A stretch of DNA of 64,000 nucleotides from a virus, in IMG/VR virus record IMGVR_UViG_3300030090_003481, positions 4,312-68,311 of that record; one strand, written 5' to 3'. Shown piece after piece: positions 25,519-33,905 of the stretch. The notes below the pieces were generated by a model that did no database searches, was not told where the DNA came from, and saw only the letters and a program-made list of their open reading frames with translations. Within the stretch, counting starts at the first letter, position 1; every line of letters starts with the position of its first letter. The position numbers and the translations under genes were made by a program.

Positions 25519-25905
25519 ATGTTAGATAAATTATTTACAGGTGGTGCATCAGACTTAGTTAAAAGTGTAGGCGGAGTTATAGATGGACTTCATACATCAG
25601 ACGAAGAAAGACTAGCTGCTGAATTAAAAGTAAAAGAGTTAGTAGCTAACTATGAAACACAAATGGAAAAAGAAATAACTGCTAGATGGCAAGCAGATAT
25701 GAAATCTGATTCATGGTTATCTAAAAATATAAGACCATTGACATTAGCCTTTTTAGTAGTGTCAACTGTATTATTAATATTTATAGATGCAGGTGTGATT
25801 AATTTTGTAGTAGAAGAGAAATGGACTGATTTATTACAATTAGTATTAATAACTGTGATCGGTGCTTACTTTGGTGGTAGATCACTAGAAAAAACAAAAA
25901 AATAA
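25519..25905 (+). CDS. Holin-like protein (gene-transfer-agent 3TM holin type)
   Basis: A 128-aa protein with an amphipathic N-terminal half containing a Glu/Lys/Ala-rich helix (residues 27-60), the WQADMKSDSWLSKNIRP segment, then two transmembrane helices at about 73-92 and 103-121 and a basic tail. The WQaDmxSDSWLsknIRP block before the first membrane helix is what I remember from the 'holin of 3TMs, gene-transfer release' family. It would permeabilise the inner membrane at lysis. A free endolysin gene is not evident nearby; the M15 peptidase is fused to a virion protein farther right. Confidence 0.6.
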   Translation: MLDKLFTGGASDLVKSVGGVIDGLHTSDEERLAAELKVKELVANYETQMEKEITARWQADMKSDSWLSKNIRPLTLAFLVVSTVLLIFIDAGVINFVVEEKWTDLLQLVLITVIGAYFGGRSLEKTKK

Positions 25906-25907
25906 TT

Positions 25908-26246
25908 ATGGATGCAAGTAGAATGAGAACTGGCGATAAAAGAATTAAAGACGCCATAGAACAAGGCAACTGTGCTCACTTTGGGTGTTGCGGTGCAAGA
26001 GTTCATAAAGGAGCAACAGCTATTACAGGTATAGCTCCTGGAACATATTATGCCGTATACTTTCCTATGACAGTAACTGTTGTTGATTTAAACTTCCACA
26101 ACTGGGAAGATGATAGTGGTGTTATAGGAGACACTAGTGATTTAGATAATATGACTATTAATGCAGGTACAGTATTATATGGAGATCTTTCAGCTATTGA
26201 TCTTACTAATGCTGGAGATGTTGTAGTATTATATAAATCTTGCTAA
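25908..26246 (+). CDS. 112-aa hypothetical protein
   Basis: Small, apparently all-beta protein after a basic N-terminus, with Cys clusters (NCAHFGCCGARVH, residues 21-33) and a terminal KSC. Its stop shares its last base with the start of the lectin-like gene (TAATG), suggesting coupled translation and a related structural role. No family recognised. Confidence 0.45.
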   Translation: MDASRMRTGDKRIKDAIEQGNCAHFGCCGARVHKGATAITGIAPGTYYAVYFPMTVTVVDLNFHNWEDDSGVIGDTSDLDNMTINAGTVLYGDLSAIDLTNAGDVVVLYKSC

Positions 26247-27238
26247 TGTTAGGATTAGGTTTAAATAGCGTAAAAACAGATACTATCTTTGATCCAGGAG
26301 CTATCCCAAATCTAGAGCTTTGGCTTGATAATAGAATTGATATGATCTCATATGCTAATGATACATTAAGTTCTTTTAACACAGATGTAGGAAATCATAC
26401 AATAACTAAAGAAGCTCATGGATTACAAATAGGAACACCTCTTAAATTTGATAGGGTTGTTAATACACAAGTAGGTGGATACGCATTAAACGTAGCTGCA
26501 TTAGCTGCACCTGATGGTGTATATTATGTAAGTGAGACTAATTTTGACCAAAACCAATTTCAACTAACTGAAACACCAGATGGTGGTTCGTCTGGTGATA
26601 TTATTTTATCAGGAACTAGTGATGAAGGAATACAATGTATTGTACAAAATAAAATAAGTGCATGGAAAGATAGAACTGGTAATACGTGGAATACTATAAC
26701 AGGTTATCCTACTATAGATATTACAAGACCTCATATAAACTTTAATGCAGATCAAGGGATAGGCGGGTCTTCATTAACTCTAGATTCAAGTGAAGGAGCT
26801 GCTCTTGTTTGGGTTTGTTCTATGGATGCATGGAATGTCGCAAACTTAACAATGACTGCTTCTAGTTCTCAAAACTTTTTTAAGACTTCGGGAACAGGTG
26901 GAAAATTATGGAGTGTAAAAGTAGGAGGTACGTCTAAAACAGTTACTATGTCTAGTAGTGCTTTAACAAATGGACAAGCCTATGTTTTTATTTTTAACTT
27001 TAGAGTACAAGACAGTAATACATATTTAACATCTTATACAAATGGTGTTCAAGGAGAAGACCAAGATTACGGTAGTGTTGATGTAGATTTTGTACTTGAT
27101 GAGATAGGTTTTAAAAGTACAGGTCTTGCACAAGGTATGAATGGTAAATTTTATGAGTTGTTAGCTTATAACAAACAATTAACAGATACAGAAATAATAG
27201 ATCTTAATGCTTACTTAATGGCTAAGCATAGTTTATAA
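26246..27238 (+). CDS. Lectin-like (concanavalin/LamG-type) virion protein
   Basis: I start at ATG 26246 (330 aa; TAATG overlap) instead of the TTG two codons upstream. The sequence has the hallmarks of a LamG/concanavalin A-like jelly roll: an opening 'PNLELWLDNR' strand, a central WKDRTGNTWN, then strands ending in 'GKFYELLAYNKQLTDTEI', where the last segment with Glu-Leu-x-x-Tyr is typical. Such domains bind glycans. It lies among small structural genes and lacks a signal peptide, so a fibre tip or capsid-surface lectin that binds host polysaccharide is likely. Family is inferred from pattern, not from search. Confidence 0.6.
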   Translation: MLGLGLNSVKTDTIFDPGAIPNLELWLDNRIDMISYANDTLSSFNTDVGNHTITKEAHGLQIGTPLKFDRVVNTQVGGYALNVAALAAPDGVYYVSETNFDQNQFQLTETPDGGSSGDIILSGTSDEGIQCIVQNKISAWKDRTGNTWNTITGYPTIDITRPHINFNADQGIGGSSLTLDSSEGAALVWVCSMDAWNVANLTMTASSSQNFFKTSGTGGKLWSVKVGGTSKTVTMSSSALTNGQAYVFIFNFRVQDSNTYLTSYTNGVQGEDQDYGSVDVDFVLDEIGFKSTGLAQGMNGKFYELLAYNKQLTDTEIIDLNAYLMAKHSL

Positions 27239-27282
27239 TTTCTGAAATTAAATAAATATTAACTTAAATAAATAAATAAATT

Positions 27283-27843
27283 ATGTCAAAGTATAGAAGT
27301 CCAATTGGAGGTAGTGGCAAAAGAACTACTAACCATTTTTACAGATCAGGGATAAGTTCCCTATTAAGCAGAATTGAAAAATTAGAACATCAAATCTTTT
27401 GTTGTAGTGATGATACAGATGCTGTTGTTGATGTAACAACTGCAACGTATACAGCTAGCGCTAAAACAGAAGACGGAGCTTTCTTCACACTTAATAGAGC
27501 AGGTGGAATTACATTTAACTTACCAGAAGCTACTGCAGCTAATGTAGGTTGGAATTGTACACTTGCAATTGAAACTACTTTTACAGGAACATTTACATTA
27601 GCTTGTGGAAGCACTAGTGATTTGTTTACTGGTGGTGTTACTATTCAAGCAGATGATGCTCAAGATGAAAGTTTCTTAGCAATACCAGATGTATCGGATG
27701 ATGATCAGTTAGTTGCTAATGCTGATACTAAAGGTAGATTAGTAGGAGGTACTCTTCATGTTAAAATTATAGATGCTAATAGAGTACACATTAGCGGAAC
27801 ATTGCACGGAGCTGGTGCTACATTAGCTACACCGTTTGCATAA
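27283..27843 (+). CDS. Fibre-like protein with N-terminal coiled coil
   Basis: A 186-aa protein. The N-terminal 20 residues are basic/polar, residues 22-40 form a short helix with heptad-like spacing (SSLLSRIEKLEHQI), and the remainder is an all-beta Thr/Ala/Asp-rich domain ending in LATPFA. A short trimerising helix plus beta domain is the layout of head or tail fibres. It is the last gene before the promoter at 27846. Function inferred. Confidence 0.5.
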   Translation: MSKYRSPIGGSGKRTTNHFYRSGISSLLSRIEKLEHQIFCCSDDTDAVVDVTTATYTASAKTEDGAFFTLNRAGGITFNLPEATAANVGWNCTLAIETTFTGTFTLACGSTSDLFTGGVTIQADDAQDESFLAIPDVSDDDQLVANADTKGRLVGGTLHVKIIDANRVHISGTLHGAGATLATPFA

Positions 27844-27845
27844 GA

Positions 27846-27876
27846 TTTGCAATTCTGGATTATTTTATTATCTTTG
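27846..27876 (+). promoter_or_regulatory. Canonical Bacteroidetes sigma-A-type promoter
   Basis: TTTG at 27846-27849 and TATCTTTG at 27869-27876 are separated by exactly 19 bases, matching the published Bacteroidetes -33/-7 consensus TTTG-N19-TAnnTTTG without mismatch. It lies in a 58-base gap upstream of the metallophosphoesterase start (27902), so transcription would begin about 20 bases before the ATG. This is the best promoter in the window. Confidence 0.65.
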
Positions 27877-27901
27877 TGCAATTTAACTAATTAAAAATCA
27901 C

Positions 27902-29173
27902 ATGGATAACATAAAAAAATTAAGAGAGCATCTACTCACGAAGGGTAGAAACAAAAGTTACAATGAGTTGGCCGAGCTTTATCAGATTAAAGATAAGGCT
28001 GGGCACATCTCAGGAGAAAGAGTAAGAGGAATATGGAGACGATTAAAAGTTTCTAGAGATCCACAATCAGATAAGAACCTTCCAAAGGTTACTAATGAGA
28101 ATGGAAAACAATTTATCGATTACTCAGGATCTGAAATTACAACCTTAGAAGACTTGGTTGATACTGTTGGTGTTAACCTTGACTTCTGGGATGTTAAAAG
28201 TTTTAGGGCTTCGACCTGGCAAGACTTTAACGGAGATACTAAGTATGCGGTAAAAGCATCCTTTAATCAAAGTAAAGGCGCTAGGGATCAAATACGTGAA
28301 GAGTTTATAGAACATGCTAAAAAGCATGCTCCTAAATACAAAGCCGTAAAGTACCCTAAAGCTAAAAGTAAAGAGAAGGTTGCTTATGAAGTTAACTTAC
28401 CAGATCTACATTTAGGTAAGTTAGGTTGGGGAAAAGAAGTAGGACATAGTTATGATGTTAACATAGCTAAAGCTATTTTTGTTCAAGCAGTTGATAAGTT
28501 ATTAGCTTATTCTAATAACTTCCATATTGATAAGATAATCTTTCCTATAGGAAATGATTTACTTAACTCGGAAGGGTTACATATGGCAACTACAAAAGGA
28601 ACACCTCAACATGATGATGTAAGATGGCAGCGGTCTTTTACTTTATGTAGAGAAATGCTTGTAGAAGTAATTGACAACTTAAGACTAATAGCACCTGTAG
28701 AGGTAATAATAGTTCCAGGTAATCATGACTACGAGCGTATGTTTTACATAGGTGATGTCATATATGCATGGTATCATAACTGTAAGGAAGTTGAAGTAGA
28801 CAATAGTCCTTCACCAAGAAAGTATACAACATATGGTGTAAACTTAATTGGACTTACACATGGTTCTAGTGAGAAGCAAGCTGATCTACCATTGATCATG
28901 GCTTCAGAAAGACCAGAGTTATGGGCAAAAGCTAAACATACTGAATGGCATATAGGTCACTTGCATAAAGCCAAATCTATGAATTGGGTAGATATAGATG
29001 AAAGATTTGGTACAATAATAAGGATATTACCTTCCTTATCTGGAACAGATGCTTGGCATCATGAGAAGGGTTATGTAGGTAATACTAGGGCCGCTCAAGC
29101 TTATGCTTGGGGAAAGGATACTGGATACAAAGGCCATTTCCAGGTAAATATGAACGAACTTAAAATAAAATAA
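27902..29173 (+). CDS. Calcineurin-like metallophosphoesterase with HTH-like N-terminus
   Basis: A 423-aa protein with the complete metallophosphoesterase set: D168-L-H170 (DLHLG), GND (217-219), GNHD (273-276), H320 (THGS) and GHLH (352-355). These bind two divalent metals and hydrolyse phosphate esters; relatives act on DNA ends (SbcD/Mre11-like), nucleotides or proteins. Residues 1-55 resemble a helix-turn-helix (YNELAELYQI...ERVRGIWRRL), suggesting a DNA substrate. It is the only clear soluble enzyme within the virion genes, and it has its own host-type promoter, so it may be made early or independently. A nuclease role is inference; the family is firm. Confidence 0.85.
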   Translation: MDNIKKLREHLLTKGRNKSYNELAELYQIKDKAGHISGERVRGIWRRLKVSRDPQSDKNLPKVTNENGKQFIDYSGSEITTLEDLVDTVGVNLDFWDVKSFRASTWQDFNGDTKYAVKASFNQSKGARDQIREEFIEHAKKHAPKYKAVKYPKAKSKEKVAYEVNLPDLHLGKLGWGKEVGHSYDVNIAKAIFVQAVDKLLAYSNNFHIDKIIFPIGNDLLNSEGLHMATTKGTPQHDDVRWQRSFTLCREMLVEVIDNLRLIAPVEVIIVPGNHDYERMFYIGDVIYAWYHNCKEVEVDNSPSPRKYTTYGVNLIGLTHGSSEKQADLPLIMASERPELWAKAKHTEWHIGHLHKAKSMNWVDIDERFGTIIRILPSLSGTDAWHHEKGYVGNTRAAQAYAWGKDTGYKGHFQVNMNELKIK

Positions 29174-29174
29174 A

Positions 29175-29612
29175 ATGGCAAAAAGTAGCAAAGTAACATT
29201 AGGTCTCACGATAAAAAGTGCAGATATTGTTCCTGGTGGAATGAACCGTTCTATTTCTCATACAGCTACAGCAAGTGACGATACTTCTGAATTTGGTAAA
29301 ATGACTGTTGGTACTAGTTATGAAAGAATAGACAAAAGTACTATAGCAGACAGAGCTTATGTATATATTAAAAATACTAGTTCAACTTCTACAGTAGTTA
29401 TCTATGTAGCTATGAGTGAAGCTAGTAATGCTTCTACAAACTCACATGCTCCAGGTACTCATAATGGGCCTAGGTATGCTGAGATCGCAGTAGGAGAATT
29501 TATGCTTCTACCTTTTAAAGATCTTGATGGTACTGATAGTACAACTAAAGGGGTTCACGTTAAGGGAAGCGCTGCAGGAGAAATAGAGTATCTTATATTT
29601 GAGATGGATTAA
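29175..29612 (+). CDS. Small beta-rich virion protein, paralogue 2
   Basis: A 145-aa protein of the same family as the genes at 19431, 29637 and 33503: AYVYIKNTS (about 58-66), VGEFMLLPF (about 105-113) and a terminal GEIEYLIFEMD. Slightly longer than the 129-130-aa members because of an inserted Ser/Asn/His-rich loop. Starts one base after the metallophosphoesterase stop. Confidence 0.55.
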   Translation: MAKSSKVTLGLTIKSADIVPGGMNRSISHTATASDDTSEFGKMTVGTSYERIDKSTIADRAYVYIKNTSSTSTVVIYVAMSEASNASTNSHAPGTHNGPRYAEIAVGEFMLLPFKDLDGTDSTTKGVHVKGSAAGEIEYLIFEMD

Positions 29613-29636
29613 TAATAATAATTAAAAAGAAATAAA

Positions 29637-30074
29637 ATGGCAGTAACAAAAAGATTTACAGCTAACTTATCTTTTACTACTACAAATGTATTTCCAAATG
29701 CATTGTCTTTAAGTGAAGGTATGACTGTAACAATAGATGGAGATTCGGCAACTACTGGTTCTTTAAAAGTAACAAGTAGTGATCATATCGCAGTATGTAC
29801 TTCAGATGCAAGTGCAGGTGATGATGGGGATGGGCTAGATTCTGATGCTAGAGCATTTCTATTAGTTAAGAATGTAGGTTCTAATACTGATGGGGATATA
29901 GAAGTAGAAGATAATGCAGAAGCTAGAATAGCACATCTTAAAGCAGGTGAATGGATGTTCTTTCCTTTTAGACATAGTGCTTCAGCAGATGCTTCTGTTA
30001 AGATTAGCGGAGCTAGTGCAACAGCTGGGTATTGTGAATATGTGGTGATAGAAACATCAATTACAGATTACTAA
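29637..30074 (+). CDS. Small beta-rich virion protein, paralogue 3
   Basis: A 145-aa member of the four-paralogue family with AFLLVKNVG (about 77-85), KAGEWMFFPF (about 103-112) and terminal GYCEYVVIE. It carries an Asp/Gly-rich acidic loop in the middle that could bind Ca2+. It is next to paralogue 2, so this pair may be a local duplication. Role as decoration or ring subunit is inferred. Confidence 0.55.
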   Translation: MAVTKRFTANLSFTTTNVFPNALSLSEGMTVTIDGDSATTGSLKVTSSDHIAVCTSDASAGDDGDGLDSDARAFLLVKNVGSNTDGDIEVEDNAEARIAHLKAGEWMFFPFRHSASADASVKISGASATAGYCEYVVIETSITDY

Positions 30075-30077
30075 GAT

Positions 30078-30326
30078 ATGGCTAAATGTATATGTGGTAA
30101 TGACATAGAGACTTGTGCTATATGTCATAGAAATAGAACTATAGAACAATTTGGTGGTCATCATAGTGGTGCAGTTAGTACTAGTAAACAAGGTGGTGGT
30201 TTAACTAAATTATATATGGAAGACTATTGTTCTGAATGTGAAGAGGAGTCTAACGAGGAGTTAATGAAAGAATATGTTTTAAATAGCTTTACAACTAAGT
30301 ACGAAAGCGAAGAAGAAGATGAGTAA
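30078..30326 (+). CDS. Zinc-ribbon-like small protein
   Basis: An 82-aa protein with Cys at C4, C6, C13, C16 at the N-terminus (CICGNDIETCAIC) and another pair (CSEC) near residues 52-55, together with HH in between, a spacing compatible with one structural zinc. The C-terminus is a Glu-rich acidic tail. It overlaps the next gene by 8 bases. Function unknown. Confidence 0.5.
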   Translation: MAKCICGNDIETCAICHRNRTIEQFGGHHSGAVSTSKQGGGLTKLYMEDYCSECEEESNEELMKEYVLNSFTTKYESEEEDE

Positions 30327-31401
30327 ATTTATTAGATTATATGATAGCAAGTATACTCCTATTACAGGAGATATGTTTACACTGGAAGCTATTAATTATA
30401 GTGAAGATCCTGATATTACTTGCGCGTGGTCTGGTAATACTACTACTTCTGGGACTTGTGCTAGTTATATAAGTACAGAAAAGAGTCAAGAGTTAGTAGC
30501 AAGTTTCCAAGCTAGAGGTAGAACTATGGTCGATAATGGAGCAGAGATAGGATCATCGTCTAGAACACCTGATTTATATCCTAGGCAGTTCTATATAAAG
30601 AATGATCAAAGTGGATCTGTTGATAGTGAGTTTACTACTGAGTTATCTTTTGGAGATGAAATAGTTCTTGTTGATAGATCAGATGGCAAAACAATACATT
30701 CTTTTAATGTATTATCTACTGATTGTGCTAATTGTACTGATGATATAGTTAAAGTAGAAAGTAAAGATATTTTAAATGAAGACGGTAATTGGGTAAAATA
30801 CGAAGTAGATGCTTTAGCTAAAGAGCTATTAATTGTACCAACTACATATCCTTATACTCCAGCTACTCAAACTGTTAATAATCATGCAATTAAAGCTGTA
30901 AAGAAAAGTAGAGAAGACACATATGTAGATGTAGATATAGATACTATTGCAGCTTATAAAGAAAATCCTGATTATAGAGCAGAGATGATAGTTTTATTTA
31001 AAGAAGGTATTTATCCTAAAGGGAGTTATACAGTATTAAAAGACATAGTACATACTGGAGATCTAAATGATATAGTTATAGATGCTTCAGGTTATACAGG
31101 AGATGAGATAGAAGTAAAAATAGAGATAGACAGTACAACTGTTCCAGAAACATTTAAATGGAGAGCAGGTGAATATATATCATCTACTACTCCTGCTAGT
31201 GCTTATGGAGAAACACAAAGAGGTTTGTCATTACAGTTTGTACCTTTAAATTTAGGTGATGGAAATATAAAAGTAAAATGGTTAGCTACTACAGGACACT
31301 CAACTGATACTTGGACATTTAAAGTATATCCTAATAATAAAAGAATATATAGAAATCAAGTAAAAGAATTAAATAAAATATTTAAAGATATAACATATTA
31401 A
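30319..31401 (+). CDS. Virion protein, unknown, before the connector genes
   Basis: A 360-aa soluble protein without membrane segments or enzyme motifs. It has beta-rich N- and C-terminal parts (KIEIDSTTVPETFKWRAGEY, NIKVKWLATTG) around a central Lys/Asp-rich alpha region, and Cys pairs (CANC near residue 140). It is encoded directly before three conserved connector/ring genes, so it is probably part of the neck or a neck-attached appendage. No family recognised. Confidence 0.5.
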   Translation: MSKFIRLYDSKYTPITGDMFTLEAINYSEDPDITCAWSGNTTTSGTCASYISTEKSQELVASFQARGRTMVDNGAEIGSSSRTPDLYPRQFYIKNDQSGSVDSEFTTELSFGDEIVLVDRSDGKTIHSFNVLSTDCANCTDDIVKVESKDILNEDGNWVKYEVDALAKELLIVPTTYPYTPATQTVNNHAIKAVKKSREDTYVDVDIDTIAAYKENPDYRAEMIVLFKEGIYPKGSYTVLKDIVHTGDLNDIVIDASGYTGDEIEVKIEIDSTTVPETFKWRAGEYISSTTPASAYGETQRGLSLQFVPLNLGDGNIKVKWLATTGHSTDTWTFKVYPNNKRIYRNQVKELNKIFKDITY

Positions 31402-31403
31402 TA

Positions 31404-32141
31404 ATGGTAAAGACAAGGCGTATAGATATAATTAGTCGTATACAGGCTATGTATAGTAAAGGAGCAGCTAGCGATGACTCTCGTTTATCAGCTAGACATA
31501 TATATTCTAAAATGAAAACATCTAGATCTTTTCTTTTAAAAAGAGAATTAGATAGACGTAAAAATGCTCAAGCGATTTCAGAATGGAACATACAAACTAT
31601 ACCTTGTGTATCTATGGTGTTAGTGCCTCCACATGAATGTCCATGTGCTCCACCTGTAGGATGTAAGATATTAAGATCAGAGTGCCCTATTCCTAAACCT
31701 ATACAAAGTAATTTTACTGGTCCTTATTTAACTGACGTTACTTCTTTAGACGGTAGTATTATATTTACAGCTACTACTTGGTCTAGAAAAAAATATAGAA
31801 GTGCAGATAAATATACTGCAAATAAACCAGATTATTTTTTAAGAGATGAGTATTTATATATAACAGTAAATACTGATTTAGAAGCAGTTTCTTTAAGTGG
31901 TATATTTGAAGATCCTGATCAAGCAGACTTATTTATAGAAGAGTGTACTTGTGCTGAAGATTGTGTAAATCCTGAGATAAGCTGTCAACCATACTATGAT
32001 AAATTTTTAGATATGGATGAATATTTAGTAGAACCTTTAATAGAATTAGTGATGAAAGAATTATTAATGTTAGCACAAATTCCTTCTGATCAAACTAACA
32101 ACGCAGTAGATGATAGAACAGGGCAAGGACAACAAAAGTAA
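31404..32141 (+). CDS. Conserved crAss-like connector/neck protein
   Basis: A 245-aa protein with a helical N-terminus (RIDIISRIQAMYSKGAASDD...LSARHIYSKMK), a Cys/Pro-rich middle (PHECPCAPPVGCKILRS) and the segment PDYFLRDEYLYITVN...VSLSGIFEDPDQADLF. I remember this architecture from a protein that precedes the IHF-like gene in crAss-like phages and belongs to the portal-to-tail connector. It overlaps the IHF-like gene by 32 bases. Exact position in the particle is not determinable here. Confidence 0.6.
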   Translation: MVKTRRIDIISRIQAMYSKGAASDDSRLSARHIYSKMKTSRSFLLKRELDRRKNAQAISEWNIQTIPCVSMVLVPPHECPCAPPVGCKILRSECPIPKPIQSNFTGPYLTDVTSLDGSIIFTATTWSRKKYRSADKYTANKPDYFLRDEYLYITVNTDLEAVSLSGIFEDPDQADLFIEECTCAEDCVNPEISCQPYYDKFLDMDEYLVEPLIELVMKELLMLAQIPSDQTNNAVDDRTGQGQQK

Positions 32142-32547
32142 AACACTAGTAGATTCTTATAAAGAATTTGAAAAGTCTGGTGATAATATCTATAATGTAG
32201 ATAAAGAAACATATAGAAATATATGTATAGATTTTAATGAAATGTTAATTGATTTAATTGTATCAGATGCAGAAGAAGTTTCTTTACCTTGTAGGTTAGG
32301 AACTTTAAGGATTAAAAAGATAAAGAGCAAAGAAAGAAAGATGGTTGATTGGAAGTTAACTAAAGAATACGGTAAACTAATATACCATTTAAATATGCAT
32401 ACAGATGGGTATTATTATAAATGGCATTGGAAGAAACAAAATGCTTTGTTTACCAATAAATCTGTTTACTCTTTTAAGCCTTTGCGTAAATATAAAAGAG
32501 GTATGGCAAAGTTATTAAAAGAAAATAAAGTAGATTATTTTATATAA
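32110..32547 (+). CDS. crAss-like IHF/HU-fold virion protein
   Basis: A 145-aa basic protein. After an N-terminal helix region (YRNICIDFNEMLIDLIV) it has the HU/IHF-type beta core SLPCRLGTLRIKKIK (about residues 58-72), an insertion, then NKSVYSFKPLRKYKRGMAKLLK at the C-terminus, which parallels the HU arm and final helix. This is the 'IHF-like' protein conserved beside the tail-stabilisation gene in crAss-like phages. It has been assigned to the tail/connector region of the virion there. The overlap with the upstream gene suggests coupled translation. Homology is from memory of the pattern. Confidence 0.7.
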   Translation: MIEQGKDNKSKTLVDSYKEFEKSGDNIYNVDKETYRNICIDFNEMLIDLIVSDAEEVSLPCRLGTLRIKKIKSKERKMVDWKLTKEYGKLIYHLNMHTDGYYYKWHWKKQNALFTNKSVYSFKPLRKYKRGMAKLLKENKVDYFI

Positions 32548-32558
32548 ACATTTAAGTT

Positions 32559-33491
32559 ATGAGTGAATATGCAATGGTAAGTATTGAAAGAGTTATCTCA
32601 GGTGTATACCGAGATCTTAGACCTAAAACACAATTAGAAGAAAACGATTTAATTGAATGGGCAGCAGAAGCTTTAGAGCAAATAGGCGCTTATACTCAAT
32701 ACACTGAAGCAGTAGAGTATATCCCAGTAGTTGATTATAAAGCAATGATACCTTGTGGTTTTCATCAATTAGTTAGAATTGCATATAAATATACTCCAGG
32801 GGATCCTTGTGGTTGTGCATTTAAAATACAAAGTAGTAGTGATGGTGAATCATCATGTAGTTGTACAAGTTGTTCTGGATGTTCTGCAGATCCTTGTGCT
32901 AGTTTATCTACTACATCAGAGTCTACATTAGTTACTCAAACTAAACAACTTATCGATTATCATCTAACGTATAGATTTACAAGAGGTAGTGGTTATTATA
33001 AAGAATGGAAACCAATGAGATTAGCTACAAGTAATTATGCTAAAGCTAAGACAGCACATTGTGAGAATTGTATTAATATAAGTAATACATGTGATGCAGA
33101 ATATAGTATAGACCATCCTTATATAAATACTAGTTTTCAAAAAGGACACATATGTATAGCTTATCTTAAACAACCTTTAGATGATCGGAATATACCTATG
33201 GTGCCTGATCAAGTATCTTATATAGAAGCTATAAAGAAATATCTGATTATGAAAATATCATATGCAGATTTTATTAAAGGAGCAATCAATCCTAATATAT
33301 TTGCTAAGCTAGAAGATGATTGGCATTGGTATTGTGCGCAAGCAAGAAATAAAGCTAACATGCCTGATACAGTAGACAAGTTACAAAATATGTTAGATAG
33401 ACATGTAAGACTTATACCATACAGAAGTGGCTACTATGGCTTCTTTGGTAATATGAACTCAAGAGAACAACTAAGATTTGGAAATGAATAA
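32559..33491 (+). CDS. Tail stabilisation/ring protein (P22 gp4-like, crAss-like)
   Basis: A 310-aa protein whose first 85 residues, with DLIEWAAEALEQIGAY (about 30-45), AVEYIPV and AMIPCGFHQLVRI, match the pattern of the crAss-like tail-stabilisation or ring protein related to P22 gp4. It joins the portal to the tail. Atypically, it carries a Cys-rich loop (CSCTSCSGCSADPC, about residues 105-118), absent from the usual pattern as I recall it, which may bind metal. The C-terminal half is helical and basic. It follows the IHF-like gene, the order seen in crAss-like phages. Confidence 0.7.
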   Translation: MSEYAMVSIERVISGVYRDLRPKTQLEENDLIEWAAEALEQIGAYTQYTEAVEYIPVVDYKAMIPCGFHQLVRIAYKYTPGDPCGCAFKIQSSSDGESSCSCTSCSGCSADPCASLSTTSESTLVTQTKQLIDYHLTYRFTRGSGYYKEWKPMRLATSNYAKAKTAHCENCINISNTCDAEYSIDHPYINTSFQKGHICIAYLKQPLDDRNIPMVPDQVSYIEAIKKYLIMKISYADFIKGAINPNIFAKLEDDWHWYCAQARNKANMPDTVDKLQNMLDRHVRLIPYRSGYYGFFGNMNSREQLRFGNE

Positions 33492-33502
33492 ATAAATAAA
33501 AA

Positions 33503-33895
33503 ATGGCAAGAAATTTAACAACAACATTAGCTTTAACTTTAGCTAGCGCGATTGGAGATTCTAATACACATCAAGTAGATGTTAGCGAAACATTATCTAT
33601 GGCAGATGAAAAAGCAGTTGTCAATACTTTTAATGTAGGTACTTCTAGTGCTGTAGATATATCTTTAGCAGATATAACTAGAGCATTTGTATATGTTAGA
33701 AATATAGAAACTACTGGTACTCATACTGTAAAAATTATAGACCATGCGGGTAGTATCGTATTAACAATACTTAAAAAACAAGAGTGGGCTGTGTTTCCAT
33801 ACACACCTTCTACATCTGCTGGTACTGCTGTACTTAAAGCACAGGCAGTTGGAGGTGCTCAAAAAATAGAATACGCGATTATAGAATACGCATAA
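33503..33895 (+). CDS. Small beta-rich virion protein, paralogue 4
   Basis: A 130-aa member of the four-paralogue family: AFVYVRNIE (about 65-73), KKQEWAVFPY (about 92-101), then QKIEYAIIEYA at the end. The GE of the shared core is QE here. Its place between the ring protein and the muzzle suggests that at least this member belongs to the tail or neck. Confidence 0.55.
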   Translation: MARNLTTTLALTLASAIGDSNTHQVDVSETLSMADEKAVVNTFNVGTSSAVDISLADITRAFVYVRNIETTGTHTVKIIDHAGSIVLTILKKQEWAVFPYTPSTSAGTAVLKAQAVGGAQKIEYAIIEYA

Positions 33896-33905
33896 AACAA
33901 GATAA

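Noticed and set aside
26240-26245. TTG start for the lectin-like protein
   Set aside because: ATG 26246 forms the TAATG junction used repeatedly in this genome.
27239-27282. AAATAAAT tandem run as a regulatory repeat
   Set aside because: Similar A-rich runs precede many starts here; it is best read as the usual leader.
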